64,000 nucleotides of DNA from Arenicola marina. Lineage: Eukaryota; Annelida; Polychaeta; Arenicolidae. A program made the translations under genes and the position numbers. Shown here one piece after another: positions 27,701-42,100 of this stretch (position 1 is the first letter of the stretch; each line of letters begins with the position of its first letter). The stretch is taken from contig OZ025263.1 in NCBI GenBank assembly GCA_964019135.1, positions 18,453,123 through 18,517,122 on the forward strand, read 5' to 3'. The notes under the pieces are model-generated. The model saw only the letters and a program-made list of their open reading frames with translations. It was not told where the DNA came from and ran no database searches.

Positions 27701-30700
27701 GATGGCCAGTCGGAGAGCATGGTGAAGACTGACACAGTTGTGACAACCACGGGGCGGGAAAGCTGACGTTAAGGACATCTTGAAGGTCATGCTACTTGCA
27801 CTTCATTTCTGTTCATATTACCATATATATTACTCCTATTGGTGTACTACTATATATATTAATCCATTACTAAATATTTGTATATATATTATAATATTTT
27901 ACCTATTTATTTCTATATATTATAATATTTTACCTATATATTTCTATATATTATAATATTTTACCTATATATTTCTATATATTTCTATATTTTGCATGTA
28001 TGTTATACAAGACCTTGACATATAGCGTGCGCCCTAACATATATATATATATATTCGCTTATTATAGTCAATTGTAGAAAAATAATTTAGGAATGTACGA
28101 TACAGCACAATATCCCAATATAACACTTCAACCAGCCCAAGTAGGTTTATAATTAATTTGATAATATAAAAGTAAAAAAAAAACGAATGAAAAATAATAA
28201 GCAAAAAGAATGAAAAAAAAACACATTTAATTACGAATTAAACATTATTAGATTTTTAAAAAATAATAACAATAAATAATAATAATAATGACACAATTTA
28301 AAAAATCGTAATAACAATGATAACTTCAATCACAGCGAATAGGGGCGCTCCGGGTGCATGCCACTCAGTTTGATGGGATCCTATCGCTGGGAGGTGTCGG
28401 GGGGTGTCGGGAGGACACACCTGTGAAGGTGTACTTGAGCTGGAAGCCCACTGCCGTCTCCAGGAAGTCGGATTGGAACAGGATCCAGACGTTGGGGGAC
28501 GCCGAAGCGATCCGGGGGGTGGTGGCGTTGTCGTTGCAGTACCGACCAATCAGATGTCCCGTCTCATCCGTGCCTGCCAAAAACAATAGACTTCGTTAGT
28601 GCATTAAAAAAATTTAAGTAAGTTAATTTATGTTCATTCAGACTGAAGTTAGTCATTGATACTGAAGTCAGTCACTGATACTGAAGTCAGTCACTGTGAT
28701 TGAAGTAAGGCACGGTGACTGAAGTAAGGCACGGTGACTGAAGTCAGTCACTGTGATTGAAGTAGGGCACGGTGACTGAAGTAAGGCACGGTTACTAAAG
28801 TAAGGCACGGTGATTGAGTAAGGCACGGTGACTGAAGTAAGGCACGGTGACTGAATTAAGGCATGGCGATTGAAGTAAGGCACGGTGACTGAAGTAAGGC
28901 ACGGTGACTGAAGTAAGGCACGGTGATTGAGTAAGGCACGGTGACTGAAGTAAGGCACGGTGACTGAAGTAAGGCATGGCGATTGAAGTAAGGCACGGTG
29001 ACTGAAGTAAGGCACGGTGACTGAAGTAAGGCACGGTGACTGAAGTAAGGCACGGTGATTGAAGTAAGGCACGGTGACTGAAGTAAGGCACGGTCAATGA
29101 GTAAGGCACGGTCATTGAGTAAGGCACGGTCATTGAAGTAAGGCACGGTGACTGAAGTAAGGCACGGTGACTGAAGTAAGGCACGGTGATTGAAGTAAGG
29201 CACGGTGACTGAAGTAAGGCACGGTCATTGAGTAAGGCACGGTCATTGAGTACGGCACGGTCATTGAAGTAAGGCACGGTGACTGAAGTAAGGCACGGTG
29301 ACTGAAGTAAGGCACGGTGACTGAAGTAAGGCACGGTGATTGAGTAAGGCACGGTGACTGAAGTAAGGCACGGTGATTGAGTAAGGCACGGTGACTGAAG
29401 TAAGGCACGGTGATTGGAGTAAGGCACGGTGACTGAAGTAAGGCACGGTGACTGAAGTAAGGCACGGTGACTGAAGTAAGGCACGGTGACTGAAGTAAGG
29501 CACGGTGACTGAAGTAAGGCATGGCGATTGAAGTAAGGCACGGTGACTGAAGTAAGGCATGGCGATTGAAGTAAGGCACGGTGACTGAAGTAAGGCACGG
29601 TGACTGAAGTAAGGCACGGTGACTGAAGTAAGGCACGGTGACTGAAGTAAGGCACGGTGACTGAAGTAAGGCACGGTGACTGAAGTAAGGCACGGTCATT
29701 GAAGTAAGGCACGGTGATTGGAGTAAGTCACTGAGACTGAATTAAGTCACTGAGACTGAAGTAAGGCACGGTGACTGAAGTAAGTCACTGAGACTGAATT
29801 AAGTCAATGAGACTGAAGTAAGTCACTGAGACTGAAGTAAGGCACGGTGACTGAAGTAAGTCACTGAGACTGAATTAAGTCAATGAGACTGAAGTAAGTC
29901 ACTGAGACTGAAGTAAGGCACGGTGACTGAAGTAAGACACGGTGATTGAAGTAAGGCACGGTGACTGAAGTAAGTCACTGAGACTGAAGTAAGGCACGGT
30001 GACTGAAGTAAGTCACTGAGACTGAATTAAGTCACTGAGACTGAAGTAAGGCACGGTGATTGAAGTAAGGCACGGTGACTAAAGTAAGTCACTGAGACTG
30101 AAGTAAGGCACGGTGACTGAAGTAAGGCACGGTGACTGAAGTAAGGCACGGTGACTGAAGTAAGACACGGTGATTGAGTAAGGCACGGTGACTGAAGTAA
30201 GGCACGGTGACTGAAGTAATGCACGGTGACTGAAGTAATGCACGGTGACTGAAGTAAGTCACTGAGCCTGAATTAAGTCACTGAGACTGAAGTAAGGCAC
30301 GGTGATTGAAGTAAGGCACGGTGACTGAAGTAAGTCACTGAGATTGAAGTAAGGCACGGTGACTGAAGTAAGGCACGGTGATTGAGTAAGGCACGGTGAC
30401 TGAAGTAAGGCACGGTGACTGAAGTAAGGCACGGTGACTGAAGTAAGGCACGGTGATTGAGTAAGGCACGGTGACTGAAGTAAGGCACGGTGACTGAAGT
30501 AAGGCACGGTGACTGAAGTAAGGCACGGTGACTGAAGTAAGGCACGGTGACTGAAGTAAGCCACGGTGATTGAGTAAGGCACGGTGACTGAAGTAAGGCA
30601 CGGTGACTGAACTAAGGCACGGTGACTGAAGTAAGGCACGGTGACTGAAGTAAGTCACTGAGACTGAAGTAAGGCACGGTGATTGAGTAAGGCACGGTGA

Positions 30701-33700
30701 CGGAAGTAAGGCACGGTGACTGAAGTAAGGCACAGTGATTGAGTAAGGCACGGTGACTGAAGTAAGGCACGGTGACTGAAGTAAGTCACTGAGACTGAAG
30801 TAAGGCACGGTGATTGAAGTAAGGCACGGTGATTGGAGTAAGTCACTGAGACTGAATTAAGTCATTGAGACTGAAGTAAGGCACGGTGACTGAAGTAAGT
30901 CACTGAGACTGAAGTAAGTCACTGAGACTGAAGTAAGTCACTGAGACTGAAGTAAGTCACTGAGACTGAAGTAATGCACGGTGACTGAAGTAAGTCACTG
31001 AGACTGAATTAAGTCACTGAGACTGAAGTAAGGCACGGTGATTGAAGTAAGGCACGGTGACTGAAGTAAGTCACTGAGACTGAAGTAAGGCACAGTGACT
31101 GAAGTAAGGCACGGAGACTGAAGTAAGGCACGGTGATTGATTAAGGCACGGTGACTGAAGTAAGGCACGGTGACTGAAGTAAGGCACGGTGACTGAACTA
31201 AGGCACGGTGACTGAAGTAAGGCACGGTGACTGAAGTAAGGCACGGTGATTGAGTTAGGCACGGTGACTGAAGTAAGGCACGGTGACTGAAGTAAGGCAC
31301 GGTGATTGAGTAAGGCACGGTGATTGAGTAAGGCACGGTGACTGAAGTAAGGCACGGTGACTGAAGTAAGGCACGGTGATTGAGTAAGACACGGTGACTG
31401 AAGTGAGGCACGGTGACTGAACTAAGGCACGGTGACTGAAGTAAGGCACGGTGACTGAAGTAAGGCACGGTGACTGAAGTAAGGCACGGTGATTGAGTAA
31501 GGCACGGTGACTGAAGTAAGGTACGGTGACTGAAGTAAGGCACGGTGACTGAAGTAAGGCACGGTGACTGAAGTAAGGCACGGTGACTGAAGTAAGTCAC
31601 TGAGACTGAAGTAAGGCACGGTGACTGAACTAAGGCACGGTGACTGAAGTAAGGCACGGTGACTGAAGTAAGTCACTGCGACTGAAGTAAGGCACGGTGA
31701 TTGAGTAAGGCACGGTGACTGAAGTAAGGCACGGTGACTGAAGTAAGGCACGGTGACTGAAGTAAGGCACGGTGATTGAGTAATGCACGGTGACTGAAGT
31801 AAGGCACGGTGATTGAAGTAAGGCACGGTGACTGAAGTAAGGCACGGTGACTGAAGTAAGGCACGGTGACTGAAGTAAGGCACGGTGACTGAAGTAAGGC
31901 ACGGTGACTGAAGTAAGGCACGGTGACTGAAGTAAGTCACTGAGACTGAAGTAAGGCACGGTGATTGGAGTAAGGCACGGTGATTGAAGTAAGGCACGGT
32001 GACTGAAGTAAGGCACGGTGACTGAAGTAAGGCATGGCGATTGAAGTAAGGCACGGTGACTGAAGTAAGGCACGGTGATTGAGTAAGGCACGGTGACTGA
32101 AGTAAGGCACGGTGACTGAAGTAAGGCACGGTGACTGAAGTAAGGCACGGTGATTGAGTAAGGCACGGTGACTGAAGTAAGGCACGGTGACTGAACTAAG
32201 GCACGGTGACTGAAGTAAGGCACGGTGACTGAAGTAAGGCACGGTGACTGAAGTAAGGCACGGTGACTGAAGTAAGGCACGGTGACTGAAGTAAGGCACG
32301 GTGACTGAAGTAAGGCACGGTGACTGAAGTAAGGCACGGTGATTGAGTAAGGCACGGTGATTGAGTAAGGCACGGTGACTGAAGTAAGGCACGGTGACTG
32401 AAGTAAGGCACGGTGATTGAGTAAGACACGGTGACTGAAGTGAGGCACGGTGACTGAACTAAGGCACGGTGACTGAAGTAAGGCACGGTGACTGAAGTAA
32501 GGCACGGTGATTGAGTAAGGCACGGTGACTGACGTCACTCACTGAGACTGAAGCATATGACAGAGACTAAATTCCGTTAGTCTCGAAGCCCAAAATAGGA
32601 TAGTGTTTACATAACTCTTCAATGTTCCCAGAATAACAGGATAGTGTATACATAACTCTTCAATGTTCCCAGAATAACAGGATAGTGTATACATAACTCT
32701 TCAATGTTCCCAGAATAACAGGATAGTGTATACATAACTCTTCAATGTTCCCAGAATAACAGGATAGTGTATACATAACTCTTCAATGTTCCCAGAATAA
32801 CAGGATCGTGCAAATCAAGGCAATCTACATTATTATCAGTCGGCATTAACTTACTTACATTTTGAAATTATCTTGAATAGCTTAGAAAATAAAACATACC
32901 AAATGAGGGCAGACATACGAGGTTCGGAGAATCTTACCTACTAGCACCTGAACAGCCCAGCGCATGAGGCTGTATCTTCTTCGACGTTAACAATGTCATC
33001 CATCAAAATTTTACTTCCCCCTTGATTTGACAGGAGTGACCTTCAGACACTATGACTGACCTTCACGGATCTCGACGAAGTCCCAGAGACACTCGCCGTG
33101 CCGCTCCAGATCCAGCGCCAGGAAGTTGATGGCCACGGACGAGTTATCTTCGTGCTGATTGGTCAGCCGCCACACGCACTGCAGGCTCCGGGCGTAGGAA
33201 CTGTTGGGTGAGAATCCGGGCGACTCGATCAGACCCTCAGCCAGCTGACTGCTGGAGATGTCACCGCCACACTCTGAAAGGGGGAATATGGAGAGGGTAT
33301 ACACGATGGGGAAGAGTTATTATAGTAATAATTAATGTAATAATGAGATAATAATACTGCCACTAATAATAGTAAAAATAATATTAACAACAATAACAAT
33401 AATAATAAATAATAATAAAGATAATCAATCTTTACAATTACGGACACATTTGTATTTGATAGGCGACCTTCGGACAATTTCGGCATTTAGCGACCGATTG
33501 AGAGTAAAGGCCTTCTCCCAAACAGGCCTACATATCGTCGCGCCATCGACAGAATCCCCCACAACGCTCCCGTGAAGGGGGGGGGGGATACCTTTCCCGA
33601 TCTTCGCGATTGGCATCCAGGAATTCTTAGAGATTCGCGATCAGCCTTTGGCAATGTTTGGGGATCGTTATCCATGCAATTCCTGGTTCAACGCGAAGAA

Positions 33701-36078
33701 CCTTTTCCTATTTACCGCGATCCGTTATATATTAACAGTCTGTAAATACCTTGATATTCGCGATACCATTAAGGCGTTTTTTTCGCGCCCAGCTTTAAAA
33801 TGTCCTAATCTTGGAGATTCGATATTGCTCTCCCTAATTCTCGGGGATTCGCGATTCAGAGGGGGTACCCCCCACCCCCCTCGTGAAGGATATTACGTAG
33901 GCACGGCCTGCCGGCCGGATATGACGTAGGCACGGCCTGCTGGCCGGATATGACGTAGGCACGGCCTGCTGGCCGGATCCCGTACGCTTAGCTCCTCCTA
34001 CTCACCGCTAGGGTTGTCGGAGTGGTAGGAGGCGGAGAACCCTCTGGCCGACACGGATCCGTCCGTCACGAAGGTGACGGTCATGCCTGGGCCGCTGGAC
34101 AGGACCGGGGGCGGCAGCGCACTGCCGCAGAACACCCCGCTCAGGGGGTTCAGGTAGCTCTGCTGCAGCGCGCCGTTCTGAACCTGAGCAGACGACGCGA
34201 CGACGCCGGCGGGGAAACCGGAGCCCGTATGTTATATATCAAGCCGGTACTTTTATATATGATCTATTTCCATAATAGTACAAAGATAATTACAAGAGTG
34301 AACATAGCCCACAGTACTTGAACATTCGCTTTTGTAATGGTTTCTCTGTGGTCATATTACGTTATTTTACCAGTCATATGTGGAATTATGGAGAGATATG
34401 TCGAATTGACTTAGTGATGTGTTCAAATGTTTAGAGATCTGTTGAAATATTAGAGATATGTTGAAACATTTAGAGATCTGTTCAAATATTTAGAGATCTG
34501 TTAAAATATTTAGAGATCTGTTAAAGACAGCAATTATTTATAGACAGAAATATTTAAAGACAGAAGGGTTTGCCGTACAGGTTTATTTAGTACGTGGGGG
34601 CCGGGTTTATCGGTGTTAAGGTGACGAAAACAAGAAAGTACAGTTAATCAGCGCAATCAATTTGACATATGCATATTTTCTTCAGCAAAAGTCAGTAATG
34701 CCAGAAATTAACAATCTTTAAGACTTACCAAAAGATAGTCGTGAATGCAATGGGTGTGATGCTCCATTTCAAAGTCAGTAAAGGTCAAGGTCACACGTCG
34801 ACCTTCAGCCACGTGGATCTTCCATTGACAACGTCTCCTGTGCGCATAGAATCCTGGGTAATTCGGCGACGTTATGGTTCCTGACGGTGTCGTTAGTTCT
34901 CCGCCACATTCTGCAACGCAATGATATGTGTTTTAGGCCGTTTGCATGCACACAAGGGCTAATAAACTGGGCCAAGAAGCCTCCCAGGGATGATGACTGA
35001 TGAATGGATAAATCATGCCCCTGATTAGTTCTGACTTTTGATCTGCGGTCTTGTAGAACACACCATAGACTCCACCTGCCCCCCACCCCCCCCCCCCCAT
35101 CCCGAAGCCCTACCTAACCCATAACCAAATTTGAAAAAAAGATTATTCAATGATTCCGAAACTAAGTACCGAAATGTATGGAAACCGCCCCCCCCCCCAA
35201 GCCCTACCTAACCGAAAAACCACATTTGAAAGATTATTCAACGATATATGCGTTGAATAATTCAACGATTCAACGATTCCGAAACTAAGTACCGAAATGT
35301 ATGGAAACCAACCTTCGACACTGGCGACGTAGTTGATGCTGAAGCCGGCGCCGCTGTTCTGGGCGTTGGAGTGGAAGAGGACGTACACCGTCTGATCAGA
35401 GCTCTCCACTGCGGGGAGCCGTCGGCTGCCACAGAAACGTCCCAGCAACGCCCCTGCAGAATTAAACATAACATCATTACAAATTTCTCGTATAGAAATT
35501 GTCCGCCTGAATGATCATTATTTCAAATCTTTTCACGAAATGTCGGGTACACATTATCAGACTGTGTGAGTGTTAACTGTATGGAATAGATATTTTATCA
35601 TATTCAAAAAGGCAAAAAAACGCGGGCGATGCTCAAATGTTGACGTAGTGCACAGGAAAGCCTCACTTTGCCAAGAGATGCACCTGTTTGGCCAATAAAA
35701 ATGGCTTGACAACATGCCCAGCTATTTATTGCATCTAATATATGCTTTTTTATACACTCAGAACGTAAATACGCCATTTCGCTTTAAAATAAGTTTTAAA
35801 GCTACTCAGGGAAACCTTTGCTTTATGAGTAACTTAATTTCCGCGGTGGCAACAGTTACATCTTTTTCCTGGTGAACGGCGGATTTTGGTATTGTCATAC
35901 ATTTCACACTTGACAAGTTAATAAAACAAGTTACGACCATAGTATACATCAACTTATTTTAAAGTTAAATATGTCAATAATTGGTATTAATATTTGTGAT
36001 ATAACATCCCAAAAATAACGTTTTCCAAATATTGACATAAATGTATTTAACATCCCAACTATGATTTGCGCAAAAACT

Positions 36079-36116
<38 letters not shown>

Positions 36117-39100
36117 AGTCGTTACTCTTACCCAAGATTGAAAACTAACAAAACAAAACAAACTCCCACATATTTCTCACTTACCACTCGCATTGCGTTC
36201 CCGCAGTTCCACAAAGTCCGCAGTGCAGTTCTGGCTGCTCTCCAGGCGGAAGCTGTCGAAGGTGAAGGTCATGAAGTGGCCGATGGGTCCCCGGATGAAC
36301 CACTCACAGTCCAGATTGGACTCGTAGTTGGCGGGGTTACCGGGCGACCTGATGACGCCGCTCTGGCCGTGGAATGTACCGCCACACCGCGCTGTGGGCC
36401 ACGGGGCGAAACGTCGCGAGGACGAGAACGAGATATCACTTTCAAGGTATATTGAAAGGTCTGCAGTATAGCACACAGTGGGGCCCGACAGATTTTTTCG
36501 AGGGTGGGAATAGAGTGAGGATCGGGGGAGGGGGCCGAGGATGGGGGTGGGGGGGGGGTTCCCACTCGTGAAACATCCTGATTAAGGCACTTTGAATACC
36601 CGACCCTCTAACGCCGTTTAATGCCTATATATATTAATAAATCATTTTGCCTAACAAAATACAAGAATAATAATAATATGCTGTATAAATAAACAGGAAT
36701 CCCAGGCTATGTTATACTGACCTATTATATTGACCCAATGATCTATACTATGGACCCACTGACCTATTACATTGACCCATTGACCTACTACACTGACCCA
36801 CAGACCTATTATGTTGACCGAATGACCTATTACATTGACCCACTGACCTATTACGTTGACCTCTTGGCCTATTGCATTGACCTACTGACCTATTTGATAC
36901 CTGGCCTTGAATCCAACGCCATGAACGCTGTTGTCGGTGCGGAAGCGAACAAACATCACGTGACCGAATGTCTTGACCGTGGGTGGGAGGGTGGTCCCGC
37001 AGAAATGTCCCAGGAGCGCTGAGTTCTCGGTCCCTCCATCCCTCATCTCCACGAAGTCAAAGCGGCAGCTACGGAAATAATGGGTGCCAGTCAGTGGAGG
37101 AGTGGGATAACCTGATATTTATTGGTGGGCCACATAAAAAAAGTGTTACAGGAGTGCACCCAGAAGGAAATGTGTCACTGGTCTGAATGTAGCCTTGCGC
37201 ATCGTGTGTTCAAAACGAATTTGAAAGTAATAAAATATTGGAAAGCAGTTAAATCTCTTAAATACTGAAGCACAGCAGGCAGTGTGAAAGAGGCCGTGTC
37301 ACCAAAATGAGCATTATTCATATTCAATGTGTATATGTTTAGAGGGGTGGGGGGGGGGTTCTTTTGTTCTCGTGTGTGCAGTCTATCTGATGTTGCGATA
37401 TTTTGTTTTGTATCGTGTCTATGTGCTTTCTCTATAAAGTCATTAGACGTACTGTGGCGATTCGAAATATGAAAAATAATATAAAAAATAACATTAAACA
37501 AATTAAACAAATGAAATTAAAATATGCATATGTAATTCAGGAAATTGCCAGCACAATAATGAATAATTAGTTGTTATTTGTTACTTTGGACCCCCACTGA
37601 ATTGTAAGGCTCATAACTTACATCCGTTACTTGACATCTGGCCCCAAATCTGGAAATTGGTCCACGATTGCAATAATATGACACATTTTACCCTGTATAT
37701 AGATCTATAACAATGTAACAATTTAGGGCCGTGACAATAGGATTAGGTTTTTCTATTTCTTGTAGTTTCTATATATATGACAGAAATGGTAACATAAACA
37801 TGGTACATACTCTCCCGCAGATTCTATATCGAAGGGGTCTTCAAAGTCCACCTGAATCCGCTCATTGGCTGGTGCTGTGATTACCCACATACAGTCGATC
37901 TGACCCGGGTAGGGGTCTGGGTGGAGGGGCGAGGTCAAGTAACCACTGGATACGGCGTTGGTGAGCGTCAGCCGACCTCCACAGCCCCTCACCACCTGCC
38001 CGTAGGTCAACCGGAACCCAGCCCCGTTGCCCGTAGTTACGGCATCGCTGACGAATTGGACGGTGAGGTAATTGCTCGTGGTTTGCATGGCAACGGGCGG
38101 GGTGGTGCCACAAAAGACTCCAGACCCAGGCAGATCAGCACTGCCCTCTGGTGCCAGGGGTGGGGAACTGAGGTCCATTCCATTGTACAGCTGAAATGAA
38201 ATGAGGTGAATTGTTGTTTTAGGCCGCTTTTGTGATCACAAGGGATAAACTGGGCCACGGAGCCTCACGGAAAGATGAAAGATGAATGAATGAAGGATAC
38301 CCTCGTTCATGGCCCCAGGCCCGGACTCGAACCCAGGACCTATTGCTCTGCGGTTTCGTGCGATAACCACTACACCAGGGATAGCCGTAGTACCCGATCT
38401 GCGGCATAGCGCATGTAATACACACATATATTATACCAATGACACAGCTATGTGTGATTACATCATTGCGCTCGATTTGCTGCAATGCCAATAAAATAGA
38501 GTATGAAATAATGAAGATATGTTGATCAATTAACCTGGTATTATCATACATTGTTTGAGAGTCGTCTACATTTTTTTTAATTGGAATATTGGACGTGGAT
38601 CTAATCTGATATAAAACATAGAACACAGTGATTATTACAATTTTTTAAATAATAGTAAATAAATAATAAAACAATCAAATCTGAAAAAATATAAGTTTAA
38701 CTTGTCATGCTCAGCAACGTAAATTGACAACTCCATTACATCGACCTTGACCTTGGGCCATGGCGTCCGGACTCACATTGACGTGGTCCCCGCCGCACTG
38801 TCCCGGCTGACCGGAGACCGCCAGCCGGTCAAAGACCACCGAGATGCTTCTTCTGGACTGGCCGTGGACCGCCCAGGAGCAGTTCAAGTTGTCTGGATAG
38901 TTGGCAGGGTACCTAGGACTCTGGATCACCCCCACAGCCTCCCGCAGGATCCCGCCACACACTGCACAAGATCCGGATAACGACCTCATTTGCTTGGCCA
39001 TGAAGAGTTTTATTTAAAGATCCAGACAGAATGCCATAAAAGAAATCCAGCATTTTCACAAGCTGATACAAACTGATAAAGATTGCATAAGAACAATTAC

Positions 39101-42100
39101 AGATAATATGATTGAATGAAATAAACTTCATTGTACTACAAAGCCTCAGGCCCAGATAACAGGATTGATTGAAATATATACTTCATGGTACTACAGTAAC
39201 AAAGGCTCAGGCCTGAAGTACAGCGGGATCATCCAGAGAGTCCAAAGCATATATATAATATCTAAAATGACGCACCGTATTTGAATTGTGCCGCAAATCC
39301 TGTCATGTTGACACTTCCGTCCGTGACGAACCGAATGTCCAGATTGTTGGTGTCGGAGAGGTACACCCCGCCCCTGCGGCCGCAAAACCTGAGGGCGGTA
39401 CTACGGCCATCTGCTGAAAGACACGGCACCACCGGCATGAGATACGTGCCGGCATCGACACCGGTCACCATGGTCACCACCGTCACCACGGGACACCCCC
39501 CCCCACCCGGGGGGGAGCCTAGTCCCCCGAAGACCCACCCACCGCCCCCCCCCCCGGGCGATTGCTCTAGCTGAATCTTAGTATACATGTAGGAACACAA
39601 TGTCTTTACTAATATTTAGTGGCAAAGAAAGGTATCTGCAACATTTATTTATATTCGACAATCGGGAACCTTTAAAATGTATTTTTTGACTGGGAAATAC
39701 ACTTCCGCGAACTGATATATTTGAATCATATTTACATAACTGGCGCGCCTCTCTTACCTTCTACAGGCATGACGTAATCATATCTACAAGACCAGCGCGC
39801 CTTCCATATCTCCTACAGGCAATTACGTAATCATATCTACAAGACCAGCGCGCCTCTCTTACCTTCTACAGGCATGACGTAATCATATCTACAAGACCAG
39901 TACGCCTATCTTACATTCTACAGGAATGACGTAATCATATCTACAAGACCAGTGCGCCTATCTTACATTCTACAGGAATGACGTAATCGTATCTATAAGA
40001 CCAGCGCGCCTTCCTTACCTCCTACAGGCATGACGTAATCATATCGACAAGACCAGCGCGCCTTCCTTACCTCCTACAGGCATGACGTAATCATATCTAC
40101 AAGACTAGCGCGTCCATCTTACCTTCTACAGGCATGACGTAATCATATCTACAAGACCAGCGCGCCTTTCATTAGCTTCTACAGGCATGACGTAATCATA
40201 TCTACAAGACCAGCGCGTCTATCCTACCTTCTACAGGCATGACGTAATCATATCTACAAGACCAGTGCGCCTATCTTACATTCTACAGGAATGAAGTAAT
40301 CATATCTACAAGACCAGTGCGCCTATCTTACATTCTACAGGAATGACGTAATCGTATCTATAAGACCAGCGCGCCTTCCTTACCTTCTACAGGCATGACG
40401 TAATCATATCTTCAAGACCAGCGCACCTTTTTTACCTTCTACAGGCATGACGTAATCATATCTTCAAGACCAGCGCACCTTTTTTACCTTCTACAGGCAT
40501 GACGCAATCGTATCTATAAGACCAGCGCGCCTTCCTTACCTTCTACAGGCATGACGTAATCATATCTTCAAGACCAGCGCACCTTTTTTACCTTCTACAG
40601 GCATGACGTAATCATATCTACAAGACCAGCGCGCCTTCCATACCTTCTACAGGCATGACATAATCATACCTACAAGACTAGCGCGTCCATCTTACCTTCT
40701 ACAGGAATGACGTAATCATATCTACAAGACCAGCGCGTCCATCTTACCTTCTACAGGAATGACGTAATCATATCTACAAGACCAGCGCGCCTTCCATACC
40801 TTCTACAGGTATGACGTAATCATATCTACAAGACTAGCGCGTCCATCCTACCTTCTACAGGAATGACGTAATCATATCTACAAGACCAGCGCGCCTTCCT
40901 TACCTTCTACAAGCATGACGTCATCATATCTAAAAGACTAGCGCGTCTATCCTACCCTCTACAGGCATGACGTAATCATATCTACAAGACCAGCGCGCCT
41001 TCCTTACCTCCTACAGGCGTGACGTAATCATATCTACAAGACTAGCGCGTCCATCCTACCTTCTACGGACATGGCGTAATCATATCTACAAGACTAGCGC
41101 GCCTCTCTTACCTTCTACAGGCATGACGTAATCATATCTTCAAGACCAGCGCGCCTTCCTTACCTTCTACAGGCATGACGTAATCATATCTACAAGACCA
41201 GCGCGTCTTCCTTACCTTCTACGGGCGTGACGTAATCATATCTGCACGACGAATGTGCCTCCAGATGGACGTCAGTGAAGTTGACCCAAATGCGATGTCC
41301 GCTTGGCGCCCGCAATGTCCACACACAATTAAGCCGGTGTTCGTAGCCGAACGGGTACCCGGGCGAGGTGAAGTTCTGGGCGTCCTCCAGCACCAGAAGG
41401 TCTCCGCCACAGGTCGGCACTGTGGAAAATATACTGATCAACGAGCGAAGGATAATGAGGGTAAAAATATGGTGTGTTGACCATGGCATGGTATGTGCGT
41501 ACGACGTCTGATTTGCAATGAGAAGAGACTATGAGTATGACATTGACTTGCATTATCAGTATGACATTGAATAAATATATTGAGTATGGCAGTGACTTTT
41601 ATAATGTCTTATATAATGACCATAATAAGTGTGACAGTGACTTGTATAATGAGTATGACATTGACTTTTATAATGTGTTATATAATGACCATAATAAGTG
41701 TGACAGTGACTTGTATAATGAGTATGACATTGACTTTTATAATGTGTTATATAATGACCATAATAAGTGTGACAGTGACTTGTATAATGAGTATGACATT
41801 GACTTGCATTATAAGCATGACATTGAATTATATAATGAGTATGACATTGACTTGTAGAATGAGTATGACATTGACTTGTAGAATATGTTATATAATGACC
41901 ATAAAGAGAATGGCATTGACTTGTATAATGAGTATGACCTTGACTTACATGATGAGTATGAGGTTGCCTTACACGATGAGTATGACATTGACTTATACGA
42001 TGACTATGACATTGACTTATACGATGACTATGACATTGACTTACACGATGAGTATGACATTGACTTTATAATGAGTATGACATTAAATTACATGATGAGT

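Noticed and set aside
28640..32545. Long minus-strand open frames with [18 protein letters not shown] repeats
   Set aside because: They arise from a 19-bp array without stops, change frame freely, and fall between two exons whose phases join without them.
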